This document shows, piece after piece, positions 39,742 through 48,951 of a stretch of DNA of 64,000 nt. The position numbers were made by a program, and so were the translations under genes. The stretch is taken from assembly GCF_001461825.1 (NCBI RefSeq), contig NZ_LLZC01000018.1, positions 62,001-126,000 of the forward strand, read 5' to 3'. The notes under the pieces are model-generated. The model was not told where the DNA came from and did not search any database. It worked only from the letters and a program-made list of their open reading frames with translations. The stretch comes from Bacillus velezensis (GTDB taxonomy: Bacteria; Bacillota; Bacilli; Bacillales; Bacillaceae). The stretch's first letter is position 1, and each line of letters begins with the position of its first letter.

Positions 39742-41418
39742 TTACGGGATCATCCATGAAAACAGATGATGCTGTAAAAATGTAATAAGACAGACGAGCA
39801 GAAGCAAAAACAGACTGTGCTTAATCGTAAAACGGAAAAGGTCGGCTTCCTTGCCCGCCAGACCGACAGCGGCACAGGCAACCGCAATGGATTGCGGAGA
39901 AATCATTTTTCCGGTGACACCGCCCGATGAATTGGCAGCGACGGAGAGAACCGGGTCCATTCCGACAGAGAGCGCCGTCACCTTTTGTAATCCGCCGAAC
40001 AATAGGTTGGCCGACGTATCAGAGCCGGTAATAAATACGCCGAGCCAGCCGAGCACCGGCGAAAAAAAGGTAAACATCGCGCCCGTCATGGCAAGCGCAA
40101 GACCGAGTGTCGTGCTCATGCCGGAAGCATTCGTCACATAAGCAAAGCCGACAACAGAAACAATGGTGACGACCGGAAGCGTTAACTCTTTCACCGTCTC
40201 TATAAACGCTTCGCCCCATGTCTTCCACGACATGCCGAGGGCGAACTTGGAGATGACGGCGGCAATCAGAATCGCCGTTCCCGCTGAACCGAAAAGCTCA
40301 AGTTTGTACACGGCTTCAATCGGCGTGCCGTCCGCCTGAAGAATCTGCTGATTTACAAATGGTACGGGAGGCGTGAAGGTCAATGCACGCCCGGCTGCAT
40401 TCAGCCAGGAAAGCCACATTGACGTTCCTTCGTAATGACCGGTTAAGGCAGCCTTCACGCCGGGAATCCCCCAGACGGATATCATGGCCGTCAGAAGAAG
40501 GAAAGGAGACCACGCTTTAAACACCGCGGCGCCCCCGTACTTGATCGGCGCCCGGTCAGCGGCCGCTGCTGATTCCCGTTCTGCCGCGAAACGAAAGGCC
40601 GTTTTCGGTTTCCAAAATTTCAAAAACACAGCGAGCGCGGCCATGGAAACAAGCGCCGACAGCACATCCGGCAGCTCAGGCCCTAAAAAATTCGAGCTTG
40701 CGTACTGCACGGCCGCAAAGGAGACGCCGGAAACAAGAATGGCCGGCCATATCTCAAAAGCCTTTTTAAACCCGCTCATCAAAATGATTAAGTAAAGCGG
40801 AATAAAGACGGATAAAAACGGAAGCTGCCGGCCGACCATTTGAGAAATTTCCATTGCCGGTATCCCGGTCGGACCTTCGACAGCGGTAATCGGAATGCCG
40901 ATCGCACCGAAGGCAACGGGCGCCGTATTGGCAATCAGGCAAATCCCCGCCGCATACAGCGGCTGAAAACCAAGTCCGACGAGCAAAGCAGCCGAGATCG
41001 CGACGGGAGCGCCGAAACCGGCGGCGCCTTCTAAAAACGCCCCGAATGAAAAGGCGATGAGCAGCGCCTGCAAACGCCGATCATCTGTAATTGAGAGCAC
41101 CGAACTCCGGATAATCTCAAACTGTCCCGTTTTCACGGTGATTTTATACAGAAAGACCGATGTGACGATAATCCAGCCGATCGGAAGCAGCCCGTACACC
41201 GCTCCCTGAGAAGCGGACATCACCGCTTTTTCCGCCGGCATGCCGTAAACAAATACAGCGATTAAAAGTGAAACGGCTAACGTTAAAAGCCCCGCGATGT
41301 ACCCCTTCATCCGTTTCACCGCAAGCGCCCAAAAAAAGAAGATAATCGGCACGAGCGCGCAAGCTGCCGATAAAAGCAAATTTCCCCCTAAAGGAGCGTA
41401 CCCCTGTGTCCATTGCAT
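39742..41418 (-). CDS. lutP: L-lactate permease LutP
   Basis: 558-residue membrane protein of the LctP family, about 13 membrane segments, near identical in layout to B. subtilis LutP (563). Family marks include SFGAFLEGAAGFGAPVAISA near residue 128 and GVFITGSDTSANLLFG near residue 462. Ribosome site AAGGAGGGG. Transcribed away from lutR; the intergenic DNA carries a LutR-type palindrome and a cre site. Brings lactate in for LutABC. Confidence 0.95.
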   Translation of the reverse strand: MQWTQGYAPLGGNLLLSAACALVPIIFFFWALAVKRMKGYIAGLLTLAVSLLIAVFVYGMPAEKAVMSASQGAVYGLLPIGWIIVTSVFLYKITVKTGQFEIIRSSVLSITDDRRLQALLIAFSFGAFLEGAAGFGAPVAISAALLVGLGFQPLYAAGICLIANTAPVAFGAIGIPITAVEGPTGIPAMEISQMVGRQLPFLSVFIPLYLIILMSGFKKAFEIWPAILVSGVSFAAVQYASSNFLGPELPDVLSALVSMAALAVFLKFWKPKTAFRFAAERESAAAADRAPIKYGGAAVFKAWSPFLLLTAMISVWGIPGVKAALTGHYEGTSMWLSWLNAAGRALTFTPPVPFVNQQILQADGTPIEAVYKLELFGSAGTAILIAAVISKFALGMSWKTWGEAFIETVKELTLPVVTIVSVVGFAYVTNASGMSTTLGLALAMTGAMFTFFSPVLGWLGVFITGSDTSANLLFGGLQKVTALSVGMDPVLSVAANSSGGVTGKMISPQSIAVACAAVGLAGKEADLFRFTIKHSLFLLLLVCLITFLQHHLFSWMIP

Positions 41419-41443
41419 CCCTAAAAAACCCCTCCTTATGTCA

Positions 41444-41483
41444 TGTAAGCGATTACTTTTTATGATAAGGTCATCTGATGACC
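41444..41483 (-). promoter_or_regulatory. lutP control region: cre site and LutR operator
   Basis: TGTAAGCGATTACT (41444-41457) matches 13 of 14 positions of the cre consensus. GGTCATCTGATGACC (41469-41483) is a 15-bp palindrome repeated, with the centre base changed, ahead of lutA; it is the expected LutR (FadR-type GntR) operator. Confidence 0.82.
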
Positions 41484-41623
41484 GGGTTAATTAGCATTAT
41501 ATTTTGAAAGTTTTGAAAGTACAATACTTTTCTTGAACAAATTGTCTGAACCTGTCGGCGGTGCGAAAAAAGAAGTATAATAGACGATAAACATCAAGAT
41601 TCACAAGTGACGGGGTGATCGCG

Positions 41624-42343
41624 TTGAAATATAAACAAATTAAAACGAAAAAAATCTACGAGGAAGTCGCTGACGCATTGCTGGAGAAGATAAAAGCGGG
41701 CGAGCTTAAGCCGGGTGAAAAGCTTGATTCCGTTCAGGCGCTTTCTGAGAGTTTTCAGGTCAGCCGCTCGGCGGTCAGAGAAGCGCTGTCGGCTTTGAAA
41801 GCGATGGGGCTCGTCGACATGAAGCAGGGAGAAGGCACATACATAAGAGAATTTGAGCCGTCTCATGTTTCCCAGCCGCTTTCTTCCGCCCTCTTGATGA
41901 AAAAAGAGGACGTCAAACAGCTGCTCGAAGTCAGAAAGCTGCTTGAACTCGGCGTCGCAGCCATGGCCGCTGAAAAACGCACTGAAGACGATTTACAAAA
42001 AATCCGCCAAGCTCTCCTGGAGATGAAAGGCATTGACGGAGACGAAGAATTGGGCGAAAAAGCGGATTTCTCCTTTCACATGGCGCTGGCAGAAGCATCA
42101 CAAAACGGGCTGCTCAAGCATCTCATGAATCATGTCTCCGCGCTCCTTTTGGAAACAATGAGAGAAACGAGAAAAATTTGGCTGTTTTCTAAACGAACGA
42201 GCGTGCAGCGATTGTATGAAGAGCATGAACGCATTTACAGCGCCGTCGCCGCCAAAGACGCGGATGAAGCGGAAGCCGCGATGACGGCGCATCTGACGAA
42301 TGTGGAAGAAGTGCTGGGGGCTTATTTTGAAGAAAATGTATAG
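41624..42343 (+). CDS. lutR: lactate-responsive repressor LutR (GntR/FadR family)
   Basis: 239 residues. Winged helix-turn-helix at residues about 5-70 (KLDSVQALSESFQVSRSAV) and an all-helical FCD effector domain with metal ligands typical of FadR-type proteins (KADFSFHMALAEAS, HLTNVEEV). In B. subtilis it represses lutABC and lutP until lactate is present. The TTG at 41624 behind GGGGTGATC gives the known N-terminus MKYKQIKTKK; a GTG three codons earlier overlaps that ribosome site. Followed after 30 bases by an aminotransferase. Confidence 0.93.
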   Translation: MKYKQIKTKKIYEEVADALLEKIKAGELKPGEKLDSVQALSESFQVSRSAVREALSALKAMGLVDMKQGEGTYIREFEPSHVSQPLSSALLMKKEDVKQLLEVRKLLELGVAAMAAEKRTEDDLQKIRQALLEMKGIDGDEELGEKADFSFHMALAEASQNGLLKHLMNHVSALLLETMRETRKIWLFSKRTSVQRLYEEHERIYSAVAAKDADEAEAAMTAHLTNVEEVLGAYFEENV

Positions 42344-42373
42344 AAGCTGACTTGTGAAAGGGGATAACATCAC

Positions 42374-43564
42374 ATGCAGGCCGAATCTTTTTTTTCTGAC
42401 CATGTAAAGAAAGCTCTGACAAACGATCCTCCCGGGGAATGGATGCCGGCAGTTCCGAAAGCGTGCATCCCCCTGCATTCCGGCTATCCCGATCCCGCAC
42501 TCGTTCCTGATAAGGAGCTGAAAGAAGCCGCCGCCCGCCTTCTGGATGAGGAGCGCGATCTGCCGCTGCATTATATGGGAAGCCCGAGGACGGCCGTTTT
42601 AAAAAAGCAGATTCAAGAACGGTTAGCCACCCGCGGCATTCACTGTCGGGACGATGAGCTGCTCGTGACGTCAGGCGCCTGTCAGGCGATAGATCTGGCA
42701 GCCCGGGTTTTCCTCGATGAAAAAACCGCCGCTGCCGTTGAAGCTCCGGTCTATATGGAAGCGCTCGAGATTTTTAAAAATTACACACCGCATATCATGA
42801 GCATTCCGACAGATCAAGAGGGCCTGCAAACAGAAACATTAGCGTTCATGCTTGAGGAAAGAAAACGAAAAGGGCTTCTGATTCCCCGTCTTCTCTACAC
42901 GATACCCGCTTTTCAGAATCCTGCGGGAACCGTAATGTCAGCGAAGCGGAGAACCCGCCTGCTTCAGCTTGCCGAAGCGTATGATTTTCTCATCTTGGAG
43001 GATGATGCATACGGCGAGCTCGGATTCACCGATATTCCGCCGCCCTTGAAAGCCATGGATCAAAACGGCCGGGTGCTGTACGCCGGTTCATTATCAAAAG
43101 TCATCGCCCCGGGTATGAGGATCGGCTGGATTGCAGGGGACGCCGCATTCATCACGGCATTGTCATGGTTAAAAAAAGACTTAGGCCACCCGTTTTCCCA
43201 AGCGGTGACCGCCGTCTATCTGGAACAAACGAATGTGGAAAAACGGCTCGCTGCCTTGCGGGAAGCATATCGAAGCAAACGTGACGTTTTGCTCGCCGCA
43301 TTAGCGCGATATCTTCCGGAATCCGCATCTTGGCACGTGCCTAAAGGCGGTTACTTTGTATGGGTGAAAGCGCCTGGGGCGGATACATCCGCAATGCTGG
43401 CGAGGGCTCTTTCTCACGGCGTTTCCTATGTACCCGGTAAATATTTTTTTCTGCATCAGGAAGACGGTGCCGAATATCTTCGCCTGTCGTTCAGTTATGC
43501 CGGTAAAGCCGCGATAAAAGAGGGTGTGCAAAAACTGGGACGTCTGCTGGAAAACGGGATGTAG
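42374..43564 (+). CDS. PLP-dependent aminotransferase (class I/II, LysN/ARO8-like)
   Basis: 396 residues, fold-type I aminotransferase. HYMGSPRTAVLKKQIQERL near residue 57, TSGACQAIDLAARVF near residue 97, LYTIPAFQNPAGTVMS near residue 177 and AGSLSKVIAPGMRIGWIAG near residue 238 with the PLP lysine in SLSK; RLSFSY at the end supplies the substrate-carboxylate arginine. It has no GntR domain, unlike MocR regulators, but resembles their catalytic part. Start behind GAAAGGGG, 30 bases after lutR, so cotranscribed. Placement between lutR and lutA suggests a link to lactate-pyruvate-amino acid exchange; substrate unknown. Confidence 0.85.
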   Translation: MQAESFFSDHVKKALTNDPPGEWMPAVPKACIPLHSGYPDPALVPDKELKEAAARLLDEERDLPLHYMGSPRTAVLKKQIQERLATRGIHCRDDELLVTSGACQAIDLAARVFLDEKTAAAVEAPVYMEALEIFKNYTPHIMSIPTDQEGLQTETLAFMLEERKRKGLLIPRLLYTIPAFQNPAGTVMSAKRRTRLLQLAEAYDFLILEDDAYGELGFTDIPPPLKAMDQNGRVLYAGSLSKVIAPGMRIGWIAGDAAFITALSWLKKDLGHPFSQAVTAVYLEQTNVEKRLAALREAYRSKRDVLLAALARYLPESASWHVPKGGYFVWVKAPGADTSAMLARALSHGVSYVPGKYFFLHQEDGAEYLRLSFSYAGKAAIKEGVQKLGRLLENGM

Positions 43565-43572
43565 AGCAGCAT

Positions 43573-43599
43573 GAGAAGCTTTCGGGCTTCTCTTTTTTT
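43573..43599 (+). terminator. terminator after the aminotransferase
   Basis: GAGAAGC and GCTTCTC pair around a short loop and are followed by a run of seven T. Confidence 0.85.
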
Positions 43600-43697
43600 G
43601 TCCCCCTTCAGCGCATCGGACGAAAGGATTTTTCAGAAAAAACTTCCAATCCATATTCAGAATAGTGTAGGATATTCATAGAGCTTTCCTAAAAACA

Positions 43698-43712
43698 GGT
43701 CATCAGATGACC
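43698..43712. promoter_or_regulatory. LutR operator of lutABC
   Basis: GGTCATCAGATGACC is a 15-bp palindrome (perfect outside its centre base) 34 bases before lutA and equal, except for the centre base, to the site before lutP. Confidence 0.85.
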
Positions 43713-43746
43713 GGATCACATATTGAGGATGAAAGAGGGGTTCATC

Positions 43747-44463
43747 ATGAAAGTCTCATTATTTGTCACGTGCCTTGTGGATATGTTCCAGACCAATGTC
43801 GGAAAGGCGACGGTTGAGGTGCTGGAACGGCTCGGGTGTGAGGTGGATTTTCCCGAGGGGCAGATTTGCTGCGGGCAGCCCGCATACAACAGCGGGTATG
43901 TGACGGATGCGAAAAAAGCGATGAAGCGGATGATTGCCGCGTTTGAAGAAGCGGAGTACGTCGTCAGTCCGTCAGGTTCCTGTACGACGATGTTCCGTGA
44001 ATATCCGCATCTGTTTCAGGATGATCCGAAGTGGGCGGCAAAAGCGCAGCAGCTTGCGGACAAAACATATGAGTTAACAGATTTTATCGTCAACGTTCTC
44101 GGGGTGGAGGATGTCGGGGCGGTGCTGCAAAAAAAAGCGACAGTCCATACATCGTGCCACATGACGAGGCTGCTCGGCGTGTCGGAGGAGCCGATGAAGC
44201 TTTTGCGCCATGTCAAGGGGCTCGAGCTGACCGCGCTTCCCGGAAAGCACCAATGCTGCGGATTCGGAGGAACGTTTTCTGTGAAAATGGCGCAAATCTC
44301 TGAACAAATGGTGGATGAGAAGGTCGCCTGCGTGGAAGACACGGAGGCCGAAGTGCTGATCGGGGCGGATTGCGGCTGTCTGATGAATATCGGCGGGCGT
44401 CTTGACCGTAAGGATAAAAACGTCAGAGTCATGCACATCGCCGAAGTGCTGAACAGCAGATAA
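43747..44463 (+). CDS. lutA: LutA, lactate oxidation iron-sulfur protein
   Basis: 238 residues, equal to B. subtilis LutA. Two CCG domains, the first with [10 protein letters not shown] near residue 40 and the second with [10 protein letters not shown] near residue 136 and CCGFGGTF near residue 176, bind an unusual iron-sulfur cluster or heterodisulfide-reductase-type site. Part of the LutABC complex converting L-lactate to pyruvate. The ATG behind GAGGGG is used; the longer frame starts eight codons earlier. Confidence 0.95.
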   Translation: MKVSLFVTCLVDMFQTNVGKATVEVLERLGCEVDFPEGQICCGQPAYNSGYVTDAKKAMKRMIAAFEEAEYVVSPSGSCTTMFREYPHLFQDDPKWAAKAQQLADKTYELTDFIVNVLGVEDVGAVLQKKATVHTSCHMTRLLGVSEEPMKLLRHVKGLELTALPGKHQCCGFGGTFSVKMAQISEQMVDEKVACVEDTEAEVLIGADCGCLMNIGGRLDRKDKNVRVMHIAEVLNSR

Positions 44464-44490
44464 CACGGGAAACAACAAGGGGGGAAAATT

Positions 44491-45921
44491 ATGGCGATGA
44501 AAATCGGTACCGCCGCTTTTAAAGAGCGGGTATCAGAAGGAATAGATAATGAGTTTATGAGAGGAGCCGTCTCCGGAGCGCAGGAACGGCTCAGGACAAG
44601 AAGGCTTCAGGCGGCCGAGGAATTGGGAAACTGGGAGGATTGGCGTTCCCATGCCGAAGAAATCAGACAGCATGTGCTGGACAATCTTGATTTCTATTTG
44701 GAACAGCTCGCCGAAAACGTCGCCAACAGAGGCGGACACGTCTTTTTCGCCGAAACGGCGGAAGAAGCGTCCTCCTATATCCGCGATGTCATCCGGCAGA
44801 AAAACGCCAAAAAAATCGTAAAATCCAAATCCATGGTGACAGAAGAAATCAATATGAACGAAGTGCTTGAGGAAGAGGGCTGTGAAGTCACAGAAACGGA
44901 TCTCGGCGAATACATTCTCCAGATTGACGACCACGATCCGCCGTCACATATCGTTGCTCCCGCTCTTCACAAAAACAAAGAGCAGATCCGTGACGTGTTT
45001 AAAGAGAGACTCGAATACAAACAGACGGAAAAACCGGAAGAGCTCGTCATGCACGCGCGCAGCGTTCTCCGGAAAAAATTTCTCGAAGCGGATGTCGGCA
45101 TTACAGGCTGCAACTTTGCGATCGCGGATACCGGATCGGTCAGTCTCGTGACGAACGAAGGAAACGGCCGCCTTGTATCCGCGCTGCCGAAGACGCAGAT
45201 CACCGTGATGGGAATGGAGCGGATCGTTCCGTCATTTTCTGAGTTTGAAGTGCTTGTCAGCATGCTGACGAGAAGCGCGGTCGGCCAGCGGCTTACAAGT
45301 TACATTACGGCGCTGACGGGACCTCGTCAGCAAGGAGAAGCTGACGGGCCTGAGGAATTCCACCTTGTGGTTGTGGACAACGGGCGTTCCCGCATACTCG
45401 GCACGGAATTCCAATCGGTGCTGCAATGTATCCGCTGCGCCGCCTGCATCAACGTCTGTCCGGTGTACCGGCATGTCGGCGGACACTCGTACGGGTCCAT
45501 CTATTCGGGGCCGATCGGCGCCGTCTTATCGCCTCTTCTCGGCGGATATGACGAATACAAGGAGCTCCCGTACGCATCTTCCTTATGCGCGGCCTGTACG
45601 GAAGCGTGTCCCGTTAAAATTCCGCTGCACGAGCTGCTGCTCAAGCATCGGCAGAACATCGTGGAAAAAGAGGGCAAAGCGCCGATCAGCGAAAAACTGG
45701 CGATGAAAGCCTTCGGGCTCGGCTCGTCATCCCCGTCCCTTTATAAAATGGGATCGAAATGGGCGCCTGCCGCCATGACGCCGTTTACGGAAGATGACAA
45801 AATATCAAAAGGGCCGGGGCCGTTAAAAGAATGGACGGCAATACGGGATTTCCCGGCGCCGCATAAATCGAGATTCAGAGATTGGTTTAAAGACCGGGAA
45901 AAACAAAAGGGGGAAGAATGA
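44491..45921 (+). CDS. lutB: LutB, iron-sulfur electron-transfer protein of lactate oxidation
   Basis: 476 residues. An N-terminal LUD-type domain ([37 protein letters not shown]) is followed by a ferredoxin-like domain with two [4Fe-4S] motifs, [12 protein letters not shown] near residue 313 and [13 protein letters not shown] near residue 368. Works between LutA and LutC. Start behind AAGGGGGGAAA. Its end overlaps lutC. Confidence 0.95.
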   Translation: MAMKIGTAAFKERVSEGIDNEFMRGAVSGAQERLRTRRLQAAEELGNWEDWRSHAEEIRQHVLDNLDFYLEQLAENVANRGGHVFFAETAEEASSYIRDVIRQKNAKKIVKSKSMVTEEINMNEVLEEEGCEVTETDLGEYILQIDDHDPPSHIVAPALHKNKEQIRDVFKERLEYKQTEKPEELVMHARSVLRKKFLEADVGITGCNFAIADTGSVSLVTNEGNGRLVSALPKTQITVMGMERIVPSFSEFEVLVSMLTRSAVGQRLTSYITALTGPRQQGEADGPEEFHLVVVDNGRSRILGTEFQSVLQCIRCAACINVCPVYRHVGGHSYGSIYSGPIGAVLSPLLGGYDEYKELPYASSLCAACTEACPVKIPLHELLLKHRQNIVEKEGKAPISEKLAMKAFGLGSSSPSLYKMGSKWAPAAMTPFTEDDKISKGPGPLKEWTAIRDFPAPHKSRFRDWFKDREKQKGEE

Positions 45922-46643
45922 TGATGAAAGGGACGGTTACACATCAGGAATCCTTTTTAAACCGGATCGCCGAAAGTCTGGGCAGAGAGCGCAGGAAATC
46001 AGGCGTGTCCCTGCCTGAATGGAAGTATCAGCCTCAATATCAAACGCATGCGGACTGTACGGAAGACGATCTTGTCACGATGCTGAAAGACCACTGCGTC
46101 AACATTCATACCGAACTGATCGAAACGGATGCAGCCGGGCTTTACGACGCTTTGCGCACGCAGGTGAACCGCTTTGAAGGAGGGCCTGTCATCATTCCGA
46201 AGGACAGCCGGTTTGAAACGTACGGCTTGCAGACCCTTATGACAGAAGAGTGGCCGGATGAAGGGATTCCCGTTTGGGAATGGGACGCGGAACAAGGAGC
46301 GAAAAATATTGAAAAAGCGGAACAAGCGAATGTGGGCATTACATTCAGCGAGATCACGCTTGCGGAATCAGCCACCGTCGTTTTGTATGCGTCAGAGCAT
46401 GCCGGCCGTTCCGTCAGCCTGCTTCCGACCACCTATATCGCAATCATCCCGAAATCTTCCATTGTGCCGAGAATGACACAGGCCAGCGATATACTGAAAC
46501 AGCAGATCAGAGACGGCGTCACCGTTCCTTCCTGCATCAACTATATTACTGGACCGAGCAACTCGGCCGATATCGAAATGGATTTGGTTGTCGGCGTCCA
46601 CGGACCCGTTAAAGCCGCTTATATCCTTGTGAATGACCGATAA
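45921..46643 (+). CDS. lutC: LutC, LUD-domain protein of lactate oxidation
   Basis: 240 residues, LUD (lactate utilization) domain: VGITFSEITLAESATVVLYA near residue 137, LPTTYIAIIPKSSIVPRM and YITGPSNSADIEMDLVVGVHGP near the end. Three ATGs stand in tandem; the middle one is best spaced from GGGGGAAGA, giving the B. subtilis length. Last gene of lutABC; no convincing terminator before the IS relic that follows. Confidence 0.94.
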   Translation: MMKGTVTHQESFLNRIAESLGRERRKSGVSLPEWKYQPQYQTHADCTEDDLVTMLKDHCVNIHTELIETDAAGLYDALRTQVNRFEGGPVIIPKDSRFETYGLQTLMTEEWPDEGIPVWEWDAEQGAKNIEKAEQANVGITFSEITLAESATVVLYASEHAGRSVSLLPTTYIAIIPKSSIVPRMTQASDILKQQIRDGVTVPSCINYITGPSNSADIEMDLVVGVHGPVKAAYILVNDR

Positions 46644-46663
46644 AAAAACAACCCCCGGTTTTC

Positions 46664-46842
46664 TGATATGATCCCCTCATAGCAGACAGAGAAAAGAAAG
46701 CATACTGATCTGTCTGCAATGGAGGGGATTTTATATGGGGAAAACACGTAAAGCTTATGATATTCACTTTAAGAAAAAGGTTGTTGATCTTCACCTAAAT
46801 GATGGGATGGGTTATCAGACAATCGCCATTGAAAATGATTAG
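46664..46842 (+). mobile_element. IS3-family left-end relic, copy A
   Basis: TGATCCCCT...AGCAGACAG near 46669 resembles an IS left terminal repeat. The ATG at 46735 behind GGAGGGG opens the orfA transposase reading frame MGKTRKAYDIHFKKKVVDLH, which stops after 35 codons (46842). Only the end and the first third of orfA survive. It shares about 140 bases with copy B. Not functional. Confidence 0.8.
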
Positions 46843-46895
46843 GCGCATATTATAAGATTTAGGAAATATTGTTATAAGGTGGTTTTGAACAACTC

Positions 46896-47180
46896 ATGAA
46901 CAGTATTCAAAAAGAAACTGAAAAGAGCAATACATCTAGGGACTGGTTGATTTATATTACAGTATCAGTAATCTTTTTAATAGGAGTATCGATATTTAGC
47001 TTTTTTGAGTCGGAAGTTGATTTTAACGTTATGGCTCTCCGATTATTTGATGCCTTGATCAGCTGTATCTTGGTTATAAACGGTCTTTATTTTATGCAGA
47101 AAAACAAAGGGGTAGCGGTCGTTTCCTTCCTTTTAGGAATAATTAATCTAGGGATATTAGCTGTTCTTTTGTTTCGTTAA
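46896..47180 (+). CDS. small membrane protein between IS relics
   Basis: 94 residues with three membrane segments (about residues 18-36, 46-64 and 72-92) after a charged N-terminus. AAGGTGG lies rather far (about 14 bases) from the ATG, so expression is uncertain. No family recognised. It is bracketed by two IS left ends in the same orientation, which suggests it arrived with, or was cut off by, IS activity. Confidence 0.55.
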   Translation: MNSIQKETEKSNTSRDWLIYITVSVIFLIGVSIFSFFESEVDFNVMALRLFDALISCILVINGLYFMQKNKGVAVVSFLLGIINLGILAVLLFR

Positions 47181-47203
47181 AGAAAGAGGAGCCCAGCTCA
47201 TAT

Positions 47204-47578
47204 TGATATGAGCCCCTGATAGCAGACAGAAAAAAGAAAGCATACTGATCTGTCTGCAATGGAGGGGATTTTTTATGGGGAAAACACGTAAAACTTATGA
47301 ATATTCACTTTAAGAAAAAAGTTGTTGATCTTCACCTAAATGACCAGAGAAATGAACATTGATAAAAACCAAGTAAGGAGATGGGTTAACCACTTTCAGA
47401 CAGAGGGGATGAAAGGGTCAAAACAGCTGAAGCAGTTCAAGAAGCAGTATGTAAATATATTCATTTTTACAACCATCAACGGTTCCAAAAGAAGTGAAAC
47501 AACCTGAGCCCTTATCAATACAGGACTCAGGCTGCTTCGTGTCTTTTTAACACTGTCTACTTGACAGGGGTCACTTCA
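47204..47578 (+). mobile_element. IS3-family relic with internal deletion, copy B
   Basis: Left end TGAGCCCCT...AGCAGACAG at about 47209, orfA start at 47276 with a one-base insertion (GAATATT instead of GATATT) that breaks the frame, then a piece of the later part of orfA (VRRWVNHFQTEGMKG) joined to the very end of orfB (KYIHFYNHQRFQKK ... YRTQAA), and the right end CTGTCTACTTGACAGGGGTCA-like sequence to about 47573. Most of the element is missing. This fills the 416-base stretch before gntP. Confidence 0.85.
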
Positions 47579-47596
47579 TTCGGCCGGGGTTTGTTT

Positions 47597-48925
47597 TTAT
47601 ATAAACGCGTTAATGATCATGATAAAACAGATCGCACTGACAGAAATAATCGTTTCCATCGCCGTCCATGTCAGGAACGTTTCTTTGACCGTCATTCCGA
47701 AATACTCTTTAATGAGCCAGAAACCGGAGTCATTGACATGTGACAGAATCAAAGAGCCCGCTCCCGTTGCCAAAACGAGAAGTTCACTGCTGACGCCCGG
47801 CATGACAGATGCAATCGGTGCAACAATGCCGGCCGCCGTCATCATGGCGACAGTCGCTGAACCTGTGGCGACACGGATGACCGCTGCGATCGTCCAGCTT
47901 AAAAGAACGGGAGAGAAGCTTGAATGCTTCGCAATGTCAGCAATATACGTGCCGACGCCTGAATCAATCAGGACGTTGTTAAAAGCGCCGCCGGCTCCGA
48001 TCACAAGCAGAATGGAAGCGATCGGTCCGAGACAGTCATTGCTGAATTTTAAAATGCTTTCTCTGTCAAAGCCCTGATAAAAACCAAGGCTGAAAAAGGA
48101 GTAAACCGTGGCGATCAAAAGCGCCGTGACAGGGTCGCCGATAAATTTAAAAGTTTCATAGAGCGCGCTTTTTTCCGGAAGCGCAATTTCGGCAAGCGTT
48201 GCCATAAGCATCAGGATCACCGGTACCAATATCGTAAACAATGTATTTGCGAATCCCGGAAGCTTGCGTTTTTCATTCCGTTCAATAAATTGTTTTTTCA
48301 ACAGTTCGGGAACGGGTTTATGAATGCGCTTACCAATCCATTTTCCGTAAAGCGGCCCTGCGATGATGGCAGTCGGAATGCCGACGATTAAAGAAAACAA
48401 AATCGTTTTTCCGACATTGGCGTGATAAATGCCGACAGCCGCCATCGCCGCCGGGTGGGGCGGAACCAATCCGTGCACGACGGAAAGTCCCGCAAGGAGC
48501 GGAATCCCGATCGTCACTAATGAAACGCCGGTTTCAATCGCAATCGTAAACAAAAGCGGCACGAGCAGGACGAAGCCGACCTGGAAAAAGACCGGGATGC
48601 CGACGATAAAAGCGACGGCCATCATCGCCCAATGCACTTTCTTTTTGCCGAAGCGGCCGATCAGGGTGTGGGCGATACGCTCCGCACCGCCTGATTCAGC
48701 CATCATTTTTCCGAGCATCGTACCGAGGGCCAGCACGATCGCAAGCAGCGACAGCGTATTGCCGAGCCCGGTTTTCATCGAAGCGATAATGTCCGGCAGA
48801 TTCATGCCCGTTGCGAAACCGACAAGGATGGATGTAATCAAAAGACTGATAAACGGATTTAATTTAGCGACCGTAATCAATAAGAGTAAAACGATAATAG
48901 CGGCAATGACAATAAACAGTAACAT
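47597..48925 (-). CDS. GntP-family gluconate:H+ permease
   Basis: 442-residue membrane protein of the GntP family with about 12 to 14 segments: GLGNTLSLLAIVLALGTMLGK near residue 52, FFQVGFVLLVPLLF near residue 113, HGLVPPHPAAMAAV near residue 150 and HVNDSGFWLIKEYFGM near residue 393. Start behind AAAGGGTGAAAAGG. It follows the kinase gene by 26 bases. It is only moderately like B. subtilis GntP, so it may carry gluconate or a related sugar acid; YojA is another B. subtilis member. Confidence 0.85.
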   Translation of the reverse strand: MLLFIVIAAIIVLLLLITVAKLNPFISLLITSILVGFATGMNLPDIIASMKTGLGNTLSLLAIVLALGTMLGKMMAESGGAERIAHTLIGRFGKKKVHWAMMAVAFIVGIPVFFQVGFVLLVPLLFTIAIETGVSLVTIGIPLLAGLSVVHGLVPPHPAAMAAVGIYHANVGKTILFSLIVGIPTAIIAGPLYGKWIGKRIHKPVPELLKKQFIERNEKRKLPGFANTLFTILVPVILMLMATLAEIALPEKSALYETFKFIGDPVTALLIATVYSFFSLGFYQGFDRESILKFSNDCLGPIASILLVIGAGGAFNNVLIDSGVGTYIADIAKHSSFSPVLLSWTIAAVIRVATGSATVAMMTAAGIVAPIASVMPGVSSELLVLATGAGSLILSHVNDSGFWLIKEYFGMTVKETFLTWTAMETIISVSAICFIMIINAFI

Positions 48926-48951
48926 GACCTTTTCACCCTTTCAAAGAAGAA

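Noticed and set aside
42098..42571. 157-codon minus-strand ORF across the lutR end and the aminotransferase start
   Set aside because: Antisense to two well supported genes; composition is that of a shadow frame.
46643..46670. possible terminator after lutC (AAAACAACCCCCGGTTTT)
   Set aside because: Pairing is too short and the sequence runs into the IS left end; not convincing.
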